Assembly (NCBI RefSeq): GCF_030733265.1
Contig: NZ_JASHJI010000006.1
Span: 124,001 to 188,000 of the forward strand
Source of the DNA: Roseibium sp. MMSF_3412
GTDB lineage: Bacteria > Pseudomonadota > Alphaproteobacteria > Rhizobiales > Stappiaceae
Length of the DNA stretch: 64,000 bases
Direction of reading: 5' to 3'
Shown: in pieces, positions 32,232 to 42,155 of the stretch
Position numbering within the stretch: position 1 is the first letter of the stretch
Layout: every line of letters starts with the position of its first letter
The notes under the pieces: generated by a model
What the model saw: only the letters and a program-made list of their open reading frames with translations
Database searches by the model: none
What the model was told of the DNA's origin: nothing
Program-made: the position numbers and the translations under genes

Positions 32232-34331
32232 TCAGGTATCCGGTGCCGCTTCAGCCAGGTCCGAAGTCGAACTCCAGATGTGTTCCTGCCGCAGGCCTTG
32301 CAGGCAGCGCACGACCTTACGGGCATAGTAGAGCGTTGCGACCCAATCCGTCATGAGGCCGATGTCGGCCGATTCCGGCTCGGGCATGGCGGCGAGCCAC
32401 TCTTCCGCCAGGCCGGGCACGGTCTGCTGCGCCCGGTTCTGCAATACCGTATCGAATTCCTGCAACACACGTTTGTCCATGCGGTCCAGTAGATCTCCGA
32501 CCGACGGGTCCTTCCGCCTTTCGTCTGTTTCTGTCTGAACGGCGGTGCGGGCCTGCCTGTAGAGGATGACATAGTCGGCCAGAACAATCACAAGCACATC
32601 AAGATCTCCGCTTGTGCGCGCGCTTGAGGCCCAGGGGATCTGCTCCGCACGGTAGTTCTGCGCGGCGGAAATCAGTTCCCGGGCCTTGTCCTTCAGCTGC
32701 GAATACGCGGCCTGATCCGATGCCGGTGTGCCTTCATCCGCGCGCAGAAAGTCCTTGCATGAGACCAGGTAGGCGCTCGCCAGACCCTTCACACCCTCGC
32801 CGCTGCGCCGCGGGAACAACAGCCAGGCGGCGGCAAGACCGGCGCCGGCTCCGATCAGCGTATCATAGAGCCGCTCCCAGAACTCGGAGACCGGCAGGCC
32901 GGTCAATGCTTCCAGCCCGATCAGAACCAGGAAACTGATAATGCCGACGGCGATGCCGTAGTTGCGTTCGAACAGGATGATGATCGGCGGCAGCAGAGCC
33001 ACGATCAGGAACAGCCTGAACTCCGGCACCTGCGAAAGCAGCGGTTCCAGCAGCAGCGCCACGACGAACCCGGCAAGCGTCCCCGCGGTCCGCTGCACCG
33101 TCTTGTGGATCGTCGCGCCGAGGCTGCTGCAAAGAACCACGATGACGGTGATCGTGATCCAGTAGGCGTGGCCAAGCTGCAAGACATGGCCGATACCGTA
33201 CCCGACGGCTGCGGCTACACTTGCCTGCAAGGAAAGCCGCCAGGAAATCCGGCTCCAAAAACCGGACGCCTTCACGTTTTCGGACGCGCCACGCGCCGAT
33301 GCCTCGATCACATCATCGCCTTCGGCAAGGTGCCACAACCGGTCGAAGGCCTGCGCAATACGGAGAACCTGGAACGTGTCCTTCCTGCCGCCTCTGCTGC
33401 TGCCGCGCGCCCACTCCAGGTCGGGCCGACTCACGCCCTCTTTGTCCTTACCGGTTCGAACCCGCCGCAAAACCTCCTTCAGGGACGACTGGAAGGCTTC
33501 ACTGGCCAGTAGATCCCTGCGCCTGTCGTCAGAGAGCGCTTCAACGGCGTTGCGAACCACCTCCAGCGCCAATCGCATCATCGCCACGGCCTCGGCGGAA
33601 AGGCCGCGCAGTTTTCCTTGCGCCGCCGCAAGCTCCGCCGTCAATTCGAGTTCGGCGCGCAGCCCGGCAAGATCGTGGAGCGCGGCCCTGCTCGCTTTTT
33701 CGCTGCGCGTGCCGGTGCTGGCGGCGCGCTCAAGATAGCCCGCAATCGCCTCGCGGTTGGCGGCCTCGACCCGTTCATAGGTTTTGCGCACCGAAGGTCG
33801 CCACAGCCCGATCCGGACAAGACCTGCTATTGCAACCCCCAGTGCGGTCGTGAGCGGCAGCCAGAGACCCGGCGAATGTGGCGTGCTGGACATGATCACG
33901 AACAGCCAGAATATCGAGATCATCCGCCCTGCCCGCAGCCAGAACGGACCAAGCCCGTCCAGTGCGAATCCGAGTGCGATCACCCCGATCCAGATCACTT
34001 GGAGAACAAGGGGGGCCCTGGCGCCGGACACCACACCGATCAGGGCCCCCAAGGCGGCCAGACCGGTCAATACCAAGCCAAAGCGCACAAGCTCGCCAAG
34101 TTCGCGCGTCTTGACGGAAACCGGGGTGAACATCAGCACATGCGCGGCCGCCGAGGCGCAGATAACGGCCAGGGCAAAGTCCGGCACGCCCTGCGCAAGA
34201 TGGCCGAGGTGGCCGGCGACCAGACCGGCAATGACAACGGCCAGCGTCAGGTGCAGTCCCCGTACCAGACGCAAGGCGCCCGGGTCGTATCGATAGATGC
34301 GGGACAGGATGCGGGAAACGGCTTGAAGCAT
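32232..34331 (-). CDS. FUSC family protein (aromatic/fusaric acid exporter type)
   Basis: About 700 residues with the FUSC architecture: a membrane block near residues 20-150, a cytoplasmic helical region, a second membrane block (about 350-495, including YWITITVIVVLCSSLGATIH, the FUSC_2 signature) and a long soluble C-terminus. Members export aromatic acids or are linked to envelope stress. The start is uncertain: the frame is open to 34529; 34331 (MLQAVS) gives family-like length, 34505 is the alternative. No ribosome-binding site is convincing. Divergent from DUF2834 gene. Confidence 0.82.
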   Translation of the reverse strand: MLQAVSRILSRIYRYDPGALRLVRGLHLTLAVVIAGLVAGHLGHLAQGVPDFALAVICASAAAHVLMFTPVSVKTRELGELVRFGLVLTGLAALGALIGVVSGARAPLVLQVIWIGVIALGFALDGLGPFWLRAGRMISIFWLFVIMSSTPHSPGLWLPLTTALGVAIAGLVRIGLWRPSVRKTYERVEAANREAIAGYLERAASTGTRSEKASRAALHDLAGLRAELELTAELAAAQGKLRGLSAEAVAMMRLALEVVRNAVEALSDDRRRDLLASEAFQSSLKEVLRRVRTGKDKEGVSRPDLEWARGSSRGGRKDTFQVLRIAQAFDRLWHLAEGDDVIEASARGASENVKASGFWSRISWRLSLQASVAAAVGYGIGHVLQLGHAYWITITVIVVLCSSLGATIHKTVQRTAGTLAGFVVALLLEPLLSQVPEFRLFLIVALLPPIIILFERNYGIAVGIISFLVLIGLEALTGLPVSEFWERLYDTLIGAGAGLAAAWLLFPRRSGEGVKGLASAYLVSCKDFLRADEGTPASDQAAYSQLKDKARELISAAQNYRAEQIPWASSARTSGDLDVLVIVLADYVILYRQARTAVQTETDERRKDPSVGDLLDRMDKRVLQEFDTVLQNRAQQTVPGLAEEWLAAMPEPESADIGLMTDWVATLYYARKVVRCLQGLRQEHIWSSTSDLAEAAPDT

Positions 34332-34519
34332 CGGCTGAACTTGAATCACTTTCGCCAAGGATCTGATTTCATTTCGAAGAATGCCCTTGATCTCATACTG
34401 CCGTAAAGCAAAAGCCTCGCGCCGCAAGCCTTTGGCGATCGCGTATTCCTTCCAGGGGAATTGAGACGTTTCCGGTTTTGCCGTTGTGTTGTTCAAGATC
34501 GGCATAGAGAGAAAACGAC

Positions 34520-34825
34520 ATGAAAACACTTTACCTTGCAGCCGCTGTCGCCGGGACTGTCGTGCCCTGGATCTTCTTTGGCGGCTTTATCCTTGAAAAC
34601 GGGATCGACCTGCCACTGTTTGTTGCCATGATTTTTGCAACGAAACCGGCTGGCGGATTTGCAGCCGACCTTCTGATCTGCTGCGCCGTCTTCTGGATCT
34701 GGTCGTGGCACGATGCGCGTGCAGCCGGTGTGCGCGGCTGGTGGCTCACGATCCCCGCGGTCTGGCTCGTCGGCCTGTCGCTTGCCCTGCCGCTTTACCT
34801 GTGGCTGCGGGAGGGTGAAAAGTAG
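34520..34825 (+). CDS. DUF2834 family small membrane protein
   Basis: A 101-residue protein with three hydrophobic segments (about 5-24, 45-66 and 74-93). The PWIFFGGFILENG and CCAVFWIWSWHDARAAGVRG segments are typical of DUF2834. Function unknown. AGAGAGAAAACGAC before the ATG provides a weak ribosome-binding site. The 5-prime end overlaps the possible longer start of the FUSC gene, so the two promoters face each other here. Confidence 0.82.
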   Translation: MKTLYLAAAVAGTVVPWIFFGGFILENGIDLPLFVAMIFATKPAGGFAADLLICCAVFWIWSWHDARAAGVRGWWLTIPAVWLVGLSLALPLYLWLREGEK

Positions 34826-35027
34826 CTCTTCCTCCTTGCGTGATTGTCCTGTTTGTCTGTGATTTGGAACCGGTGCGCGGCTTGATCGGGTCTCCAGATA
34901 TAAGTGTGAGCGTCGCGATCAGGCAGGTTGCGGGTCGTTCCATGGCCTGACCATGGCATCCATGCCGCTGCCTTTCCGGTCGCACGGCCTTTCAGAGCCG
35001 AGAGGCAAGGGCATGGAGTGCCGGATC

Positions 35028-35048
35028 AAGTCCGGCGATGACGGAGGG
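35028..35048. repeat. REP-like unit 1
   Basis: GCCGGATCAAGTCCGGC followed by GATGACGG: a 6-bp hairpin in a form that recurs in intergenic DNA of many alphaproteobacteria (established pattern, not searched here). Confidence 0.55.
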
Positions 35049-35102
35049 GGAAGATTGCGCATTGGCACAGCCGCTTCCAAACGTAACATTGTAGATACTC
35101 AG

Positions 35103-35198
35103 CCTCATCCTGAGGAAGGCCGCAGGCCTGTCTCGAAGGATCGGCGGCAGTCTCGGCAATTCCTGCGAGACAGCGCTGCGCGCTTCCTCAGGATGAGG
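35103..35198. repeat. REP-like unit 2 with 16-bp inverted ends
   Basis: CCTCATCCTGAGGAAG at 35103-35118 is matched exactly in inverted form by CTTCCTCAGGATGAGG at 35183-35198, about 64 bp apart. Each arm is itself a small palindrome (CCTCATCCTGAGG type). A common form of dispersed alphaproteobacterial repeat. Confidence 0.7.
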
Positions 35199-35310
35199 TT
35201 TTAGACGTGCGCGGCTCAATGCCCACCATCGTCGCTCCGGCCAACCGGGACGCGGGGCGGAACCGGAGAACCCGGCGTTGCCGTTGAACAGACTTGCTTC
35301 CGGCTCTCCG

Positions 35311-35342
35311 ATCCCGGATCTCCGCTCCGCTGCGTCCGGGAT
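35311..35342. repeat. REP-like unit 3
   Basis: ATCCCGGA at 35311-35318 and TCCGGGAT at 35335-35342 form a hairpin with a 16-base loop rich in TCCGC, followed by GACGC. Confidence 0.5.
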
Positions 35343-35393
35343 GACGCAAATAAATGCCGTTCGGACAGACCGATCCCTGTTTCGGCTGACATC

Positions 35394-36359
35394 TCAGTCA
35401 GCACCGGGTCCGGTGAGTATCAGCTCCGACATGATCGGCCAATGATCCGACCACAGAAACGAACCGAGCCTGCACGTCTTCGCCCCTACCGCGCCCTTGA
35501 TGAAGATATGATCCAGCTCCAGGCCGACACCAGGTACCGGGGCAAGCCATGTCGGGCTCCAGCGCGCACCGCACGCAACTTTCCGGACGCCGCCCTGAAC
35601 CTGAAACGCTGTCATGAGAGGCGACCAGGAGACCGCGTTGAAGTCTCCTGCAACCAGTGCAGCGCCCTTGGTCTCGTCAAGCTCGCGGGCGACCGCTTCG
35701 AGGATTGTCTTCTGACGCTTGTAGTGATCTGGGCTGATCGGTGGAAGTGGATGTATCGCAAAAACGCTCAGGCAGGACGGCTGGTTCTCAAGGCAGTATT
35801 TTGCCTTCGAGATTGCGTGCCTGTTCCTGTGGACCCCTAAAATTTCAACGCTGCGCGGTGCTGAGCGGGACAGGATGACGGCGCTCGGCCGGCCGAAACG
35901 CGCCTGCCGCGGCGAACCGGCTATGTGCTTCATTTCCGGAAACCTGGAGAGAAGCGCATCGGCTGACAGGACCGGCAATTCCGTCAGGACCAGAATATCG
36001 AATGCTTCGCGGCTGTGGGCCTCTGCCAGGCGATCGAGCGCGCCGGGTCTGCCAAAGAGGTTTGCGGCGACCACCTTGAGACCGGCGCCATCGGACGTGG
36101 ACGCTTCGGCAAAGCGCACGCCACTCAAGATATCCATTTTCCAGACGGAGAAGGCGCAAAGCACAGCGGCCAGAAGAGCGAGCGCCCGTCTCCGGAGCGC
36201 GCATAGCAGAACGAGCAATACGGCAGCCAAAAGAGCGGTCTGGGCCTGGAATTGGGCCAACAGGTCAAGAGGCCATCCGACATGCGCCAGAGCGGATCCG
36301 GCGCTTGCGCACGCACAGGCCAGAAGCCCCAGACAAACAAATCTTTCAAACGAAGTCAT
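35394..36359 (-). CDS. Endonuclease/exonuclease/phosphatase (EEP) family protein, membrane-anchored
   Basis: A 321-residue protein: two or three N-terminal hydrophobic helices (about 5-75) then an EEP catalytic domain with the usual series VAANLFGR, LTELP (metal Glu), GDFNAVSWS, LELDHIF and SDHWPI. These supply the metal and general-acid/base residues of DNase I-like hydrolases. Membrane EEP proteins of this kind are often of unknown substrate (lipid, nucleotide or DNA). Start at 36359; 36371 is an alternative. Lies 68 bp downstream of ettA with a terminator in between. Confidence 0.87.
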   Translation of the reverse strand: MTSFERFVCLGLLACACASAGSALAHVGWPLDLLAQFQAQTALLAAVLLVLLCALRRRALALLAAVLCAFSVWKMDILSGVRFAEASTSDGAGLKVVAANLFGRPGALDRLAEAHSREAFDILVLTELPVLSADALLSRFPEMKHIAGSPRQARFGRPSAVILSRSAPRSVEILGVHRNRHAISKAKYCLENQPSCLSVFAIHPLPPISPDHYKRQKTILEAVARELDETKGAALVAGDFNAVSWSPLMTAFQVQGGVRKVACGARWSPTWLAPVPGVGLELDHIFIKGAVGAKTCRLGSFLWSDHWPIMSELILTGPGAD

Positions 36360-36376
36360 GCAACGACGCATAAATG

Positions 36377-36405
36377 CAAAAAGGGCAGTCCATTGACCAC
36401 CCTTT
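36377..36405 (-). terminator. Intrinsic terminator downstream of ettA
   Basis: On the minus strand AAAGGGTGGTC and GACTGCCCTTT form an 11-bp stem (two G-T pairs) with a 4-base loop, followed by further T. It sits between the ettA stop and the EEP gene start, so the EEP gene probably has its own promoter or is fed by read-through. Confidence 0.7.
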
Positions 36406-36427
36406 CAGCATTTTTTGTGCAAATTTC

Positions 36428-38077
<1,650 letters not shown>

Positions 38078-38383
38078 GGGGCTCCGCTTCTCCACTTTCG
38101 AAAACTGACGGGATTCTTAGGAATTCTGCCGCGTCTTTTAGGGGAAATGCGCGCCGGGGGCAATGGGGGGAAATATTCAATTGGCGTCATTTCCAGAATG
38201 GCGCAAACTTCGCTGCGGGAACAGTGCAATCGCCACATTAAGCTTGCAACGCATCGCCAACCGGGTTGGCATTGGATGATGAAGCCTTACTCCTCGCTTT
38301 TCCTCTTTCCTGAGGCGCGATTTCTTGTAAAGTCCGGCGGTTGAAACAACGCATCTCAATGCTTCCTTCCCGCCGGATACCCC
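38078..38383. other. Divergent intergenic region
   Basis: Between ettA and the 2-hydroxyacid dehydrogenase. It must hold both promoters; a purine-rich stretch (38145-38172) and an AT-rich patch near 38280-38335 are visible, but I recognise no operator, RNA or gene. Confidence 0.45.
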
Positions 38384-39337
38384 ATGCAAAAACCAGATAT
38401 TCTCATGACCAAACCCATGCTTCCCGTGGTCGAGGAGCAACTGGACGAGGCCTTCACCGTGCACCGGCTCCATGCAGCGGAGGATCCGGACGCCATGCTT
38501 GCCGAGGTTGGCCCGAAGGTCCGTGGCATCGCGCTCTCATGGGCGGAGGTCAACGACGCGTTTCTGGCGAAGTTCCCGAACCTTGAGATCGTCTCCAGCT
38601 TCGGCGTCGGCTACGACCATGTGGATACCGATGCCTGCCTCAGGGCGAAGGTGATGGTCACGCATACGCCCGATGTGTTGACGGACGAGGTGGCGGATAC
38701 GGCCATTGGCCTGATGATCATGACGGTGCGCGAACTTGGACAGGCCGAAACCTGGCTCAGGGACGGCAACTGGACGAAAAAGGGCGGTTATCCGCTCAGC
38801 CAGGCAACGCTTCAGGGTCGCACGCTCGGCATTTTCGGCCTCGGGCGCATCGGCAAGGCGATCGCGAAGCGCGCCGAGAGCTTCGGGCTCAAGATCGCCT
38901 ATTACGGCCGTTCGCAGCAGGCCGGGGTCGACTATCCCTATCACGCCAGCCTTGTCTCGCTGGCGGAGGCCTGCGACACGCTTATGGTGGTTGCGCCGGG
39001 CGGTGCGGAAACCCAGCATGCGGTCAACGCGGAGGTGCTCTCAGCGCTTGGCCCCAACGGCATCGTCATCAATATCGGCCGGGGGTCGGTGATCGATGAG
39101 GCGGCCCTTGCCGATGCGCTGGAAAGCGGCACGATCTACGGGGCCGGACTGGATGTCTTCGAACAGGAGCCGTGCACGCCGGAGCGGCTGATGAAACTGC
39201 CCCGCGTCACGCTGCTGCCCCATGTCGGCTCGGCGTCGCAGGCAACCCGCAACGCCATGGGCCAGCTCGTGGTCGACAATCTGAAAAGCTGGTTTGAAAC
39301 CGGCAAACCGCTGACGGCGGTTCCGGAAATGAAGTAA
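38384..39337 (+). CDS. D-isomer-specific 2-hydroxyacid dehydrogenase
   Basis: A 317-residue NAD(P)-dependent enzyme. Rossmann motif GIFGLGRIGKAIAKRAESFG; catalytic Arg in NIGRGSVIDE, Glu in LDVFEQEP and His in LLPHVGSAS. Closest in style to the glyoxylate/hydroxypyruvate reductases (GhrB-like), so reduction of a small 2-keto acid is the likely reaction. Convergent with the beta-lactamase gene; a hairpin lies between. Confidence 0.9.
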   Translation: MQKPDILMTKPMLPVVEEQLDEAFTVHRLHAAEDPDAMLAEVGPKVRGIALSWAEVNDAFLAKFPNLEIVSSFGVGYDHVDTDACLRAKVMVTHTPDVLTDEVADTAIGLMIMTVRELGQAETWLRDGNWTKKGGYPLSQATLQGRTLGIFGLGRIGKAIAKRAESFGLKIAYYGRSQQAGVDYPYHASLVSLAEACDTLMVVAPGGAETQHAVNAEVLSALGPNGIVINIGRGSVIDEAALADALESGTIYGAGLDVFEQEPCTPERLMKLPRVTLLPHVGSASQATRNAMGQLVVDNLKSWFETGKPLTAVPEMK

Positions 39338-39344
39338 CAGTCAC

Positions 39345-39368
39345 GCGCCGGAGGACACACCCCGGCGC
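39345..39368. terminator. Hairpin between convergent genes
   Basis: GCGCCGG (39345-39351) and CCGGCGC (39362-39368) with a 10-base loop, just after the dehydrogenase stop and before the beta-lactamase stop. No strong T-tract on either side. Confidence 0.5.
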
Positions 39369-39385
39369 ATGGTTTGGCTCCATCT

Positions 39386-40267
39386 TCAGTCGATGCTCTT
39401 GGCCAGTGCGGCCCCGATATCGGCGATCGCCTTGTTGCGTGTCTGGAAAGCAGCGGTCGTCTGGGTGATGTAGATCGCAATGACCAGCGGCGCGCGGCCC
39501 TCGGGCCAGATGACGGCAATGTTGTTGCGCGATCCGTTGGCCCCTGCCCCGGTCTTGTCGGCAATGCGCCAGCTTTTCGGGATACCGGCGCGCAGAGTGG
39601 CCTTGCCCACCTTGTTGCCTTCCAGCCAGGCGGTGAGCGTTGTCCTCGCTTCGGGATCCAGGGCATCACCCAGAACCAGTTTGCGGAGCGTTTCAGCGGC
39701 CGCCCTCGGCGTGGTTGTGTCCCTCACATCACCTGGAATGCCTGTGTTCGAGTCCGGTTCCCAGCGGTCAATGCGGGTCTTGTCATCGCCGATCTGGCGC
39801 ATGTATTCCGTCACGCTTTCCGGTCCGCCGAGTTCCGCCATGACAAGGTTCGCGGCCGCATTGTCGCTGATCGTGACCGTGACTTCGCACAGCTCCGCGA
39901 TCGAGAAACTCTGACCGCCGACGCGCTTTTCCGTGACGGGTGAATAGGAAACAATATCGCTCTCCTTGACCACCACCTCGCGCTCCGGATCCGCGGTTCC
40001 CTTTGCCGCTGCATCCAGCAGAGCGGCGCACAGGAACGCCTTGAAAGTGCTGTTAAGCGGAAAACGCTCGTCGCCCTTATTCAACCAGGTCTTGCCCGTT
40101 TGCGTGTCTATGACCGCAACACCGACCCTCGCAGAGAGGCGGGCCTCGATATCCTCGACGGCCCTGGCAACCGGCGCGGGGTCAAATTCGGCTGCGCTTG
40201 CAGGAACAACAGACAGGAGGGGAATCAACGCACCCAGGAGGGCAAAACTGCGACTGCTCAAAATCAT
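39386..40267 (-). CDS. bla: Class A beta-lactamase
   Basis: A 293-residue exported serine beta-lactamase. Signal peptide of about 25 residues (ends ASA). All class A elements are present: STFK (active Ser and Lys), SDN loop, DRWEPDSNT with the general-base Glu of the omega loop, and DKTGAGANG. Secreted to the periplasm to hydrolyse penicillins and perhaps cephalosporins. Two adjacent ATGs (40270, 40267) follow CTGGAGACG; the second has better spacing. Divergent from an AmpR-like regulator, so inducible expression is likely. No mobile-element flanks, consistent with an intrinsic gene. Confidence 0.95.
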   Translation of the reverse strand: MILSSRSFALLGALIPLLSVVPASAAEFDPAPVARAVEDIEARLSARVGVAVIDTQTGKTWLNKGDERFPLNSTFKAFLCAALLDAAAKGTADPEREVVVKESDIVSYSPVTEKRVGGQSFSIAELCEVTVTISDNAAANLVMAELGGPESVTEYMRQIGDDKTRIDRWEPDSNTGIPGDVRDTTTPRAAAETLRKLVLGDALDPEARTTLTAWLEGNKVGKATLRAGIPKSWRIADKTGAGANGSRNNIAVIWPEGRAPLVIAIYITQTTAAFQTRNKAIADIGAALAKSID

Positions 40268-40355
40268 CATCGTCTCCAGAAGTTCAGAAAAACTGCCTGC
40301 TGCGTCCGGCCCCCCTTGGCGGATCGCTTCTGGCGCGACAGACATTGCGCTTGCC

Positions 40356-40400
40356 TTTCTCATAAGACAAATGATGATTGATGACGTCAGACATGAGAAA
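40356..40400. promoter_or_regulatory. Inverted repeat in the bla/lysR intergenic region
   Basis: TTTCTCAT (40356-40363) and ATGAGAAA (40393-40400) are exact inverted copies 29 bp apart, in the 149-bp gap between bla and its LysR regulator. AmpR-type proteins bind operators in this position; the site is a candidate, with the second arm overlapping the regulator's own leader. Confidence 0.45.
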
Positions 40401-40416
40401 AACTTGGTCATAGTTC

Positions 40417-41292
40417 ATGGATCTTTCAAGAATACCGCTCAACGCGCTGCGGGCGTTTGAAGCGTCGGCAAGACTGCAGAGTTTCACGCGTGCCGGGCTG
40501 GAGCTTCGCGTGTCGCAAACCGCCGTTAGCCATCAGGTGAAGTCGCTTGAAGAAACGCTGCGCGTGTCGCTGTTCAAACGGGGGGCGCGGGGGGTCACGC
40601 TCACCGATGAAGGCCAGGCGCTGCTGCCCGTTCTTTCGGATGCCTTCCGTCGCATGAGCGATGCGCTGAGCCGGTTCGAAGACGGGAATTTCCGAGACGT
40701 TCTGACGGTCGGTGTCGTCAACAGCCTAGCGACCGGATGGCTCCTGCCCCGGCTTGAAGCCTTTTCGACCCTGCATCCGGAGATCGACATCCGGCTGAAA
40801 ACCAACAACAACCGTGCCGACCTCCTGGAAGACGGACTGGACTGCTTCCTGCGCTTCGGCGACGGGGCCTGGCATGGAACGGAAGCGGTTGAGTTGTTCG
40901 AGGCAATCCTCTCGCCCGTCTGCGCACCCCGAACGGCAACGCAACTGAACGAACCTGCCGATCTCCTGCATGAAACCCTGCTTCGCTCCTACCGCTTGAA
41001 CGAATGGACGCTCTGGTTCCAGGCGGCCGGCGTGCAGCCGCCCAGAAGCCGTGGCTGGATCTTCGATTCATCGCTCTCCATCGTGGAGGCGGCAGCACAG
41101 GGCGCCGGGGTCGGTCTCGTGCCTGTTTGCCTGTTTCAGCGTGACCTTGAGACCAGGCGGATCGTCAAACCCTTCGACACGGGCGTTGTTACAGGCAGTT
41201 ACTGGCTGACCTGGCTGAAGTCGCGTCAGGAAACCGGTGCCATGCGTGCTTTCCGCGATTGGCTGGAGACAACGACGCGGTCCGGAGCGTGA
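40417..41292 (+). CDS. LysR family regulator, AmpR-like
   Basis: A 291-residue LysR protein. HTH in residues 5-65 (LNALRAFEASARLQSFTRAG, TAVSHQVKSLEETLRVSLF, TLTDEG), with the PLNALRAFEA opening that is typical of AmpR/GcvA-type members. The C-terminal effector domain ends in a GAGVGLVPVCLF segment. Its divergent position next to a class A beta-lactamase is the classic bla-ampR arrangement, in which cell-wall fragments convert the repressor to an activator. No ribosome-binding site is visible before ATG 40417. Confidence 0.9.
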   Translation: MDLSRIPLNALRAFEASARLQSFTRAGLELRVSQTAVSHQVKSLEETLRVSLFKRGARGVTLTDEGQALLPVLSDAFRRMSDALSRFEDGNFRDVLTVGVVNSLATGWLLPRLEAFSTLHPEIDIRLKTNNNRADLLEDGLDCFLRFGDGAWHGTEAVELFEAILSPVCAPRTATQLNEPADLLHETLLRSYRLNEWTLWFQAAGVQPPRSRGWIFDSSLSIVEAAAQGAGVGLVPVCLFQRDLETRRIVKPFDTGVVTGSYWLTWLKSRQETGAMRAFRDWLETTTRSGA

Positions 41293-41298
41293 GCGGTT

Positions 41299-42021
41299 TC
41301 AGGTCTTCCACCCGACGATCATCTCGCGCTTTCCGGCAAACCCCGGTTTCTTTTCGACTGTGAACCCCGCGGCCTGAAGATTGCGGCGGACCCAGCCAGC
41401 GGCGGTATAGGTGGCAAAAGTCCCGGCGGGCGCTGTCAGCTCTGCCGCTTTCGCCAAGAGATCCGGGGCCCAGAGTTCCGGGTTCTTTGCAGGGCTGAAC
41501 CCGTCCAGATACCAGGCGTCAACCGCGGGAATGGCAGTGCGGCCGATTGTTTTCGACCCCGTTTCCACAACGAGATCCGATATCATCTCCCGTGCGTCGC
41601 CGATGCCGAGCAGTAAGTCCGCACCTGCGATCTGCATCCGGTTCCAGCCGGGTACCGGGGCCCAGGCGCGAAGCAACTCGTCAAAGTAGCCTGAAAGCGC
41701 CGGAAACGCGGCCAGCGCCCGTTCAAGTTGATCAGCGGAAAGCGGGTAAAGTTCGAAGGACAGGAACGTCAGGTCCGGAGCCTTTTCAACGGTGGCCATC
41801 ATGTCCAGCGTTGTCAGGAAATTCAGTCCGGTGCCAAAGCCGAACTCGGCAATGGTGAAGCCCGTCCTGCCCGGCAAACGCTCCGGCAGCCGGTTGCCGC
41901 CGATGAACACATGGCGTGTTTCTTCAAGCCCCCCCGCTTTTGAAAAATAGGTGTCGCCGAAACCTGTTGCATGCGGGACATCGCCATCCAGCCATTCAAG
42001 TTCGGGTTCCCGTTTCGCCAT
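41299..42021 (-). CDS. mnmD: tRNA (5-methylaminomethyl-2-thiouridine)(34)-methyltransferase MnmD
   Basis: A 240-residue enzyme equal to the N-terminal half of E. coli MnmC. It methylates the nm5s2U34 wobble base of tRNAs. Visible: GDTYFSKAGGLEETRHVFI, the SAM site FTIAEFGFGTGLNFL, LSFELYPLS, and DAWYLDGFSPAKNPELW, which is diagnostic of MnmD. Start set at MAKREP (42021); the open frame to 42237 is not conserved-looking. Divergent from an MnmC2-like oxidoreductase 134 bp away, so the two halves of MnmC are split here. Stops 7 bp from the LysR gene. Confidence 0.9.
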   Translation of the reverse strand: MAKREPELEWLDGDVPHATGFGDTYFSKAGGLEETRHVFIGGNRLPERLPGRTGFTIAEFGFGTGLNFLTTLDMMATVEKAPDLTFLSFELYPLSADQLERALAAFPALSGYFDELLRAWAPVPGWNRMQIAGADLLLGIGDAREMISDLVVETGSKTIGRTAIPAVDAWYLDGFSPAKNPELWAPDLLAKAAELTAPAGTFATYTAAGWVRRNLQAAGFTVEKKPGFAGKREMIVGWKT

Positions 42022-42155
42022 GAAGTCCGCCTTGCCCGGTTCCCGCATCTTTCCGCGCTTGTTCGGCGCAGGCATGCGGTAAAGTCTTTGCCAAATCCGA
42101 TCTGTTCTCATAAGAGAGCCGTCCATCGCTTTCAATCCTGGGACCTTGCCTGACC

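Larger units (their letters stand above)
34826..35393. other. Intergenic stretch filled with REP-like repeats
   Basis: No supported gene. Three palindromic units, described separately, occupy 35028-35342. Short ORFs in both directions span the repeats and have no start signals. Confidence 0.6.
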
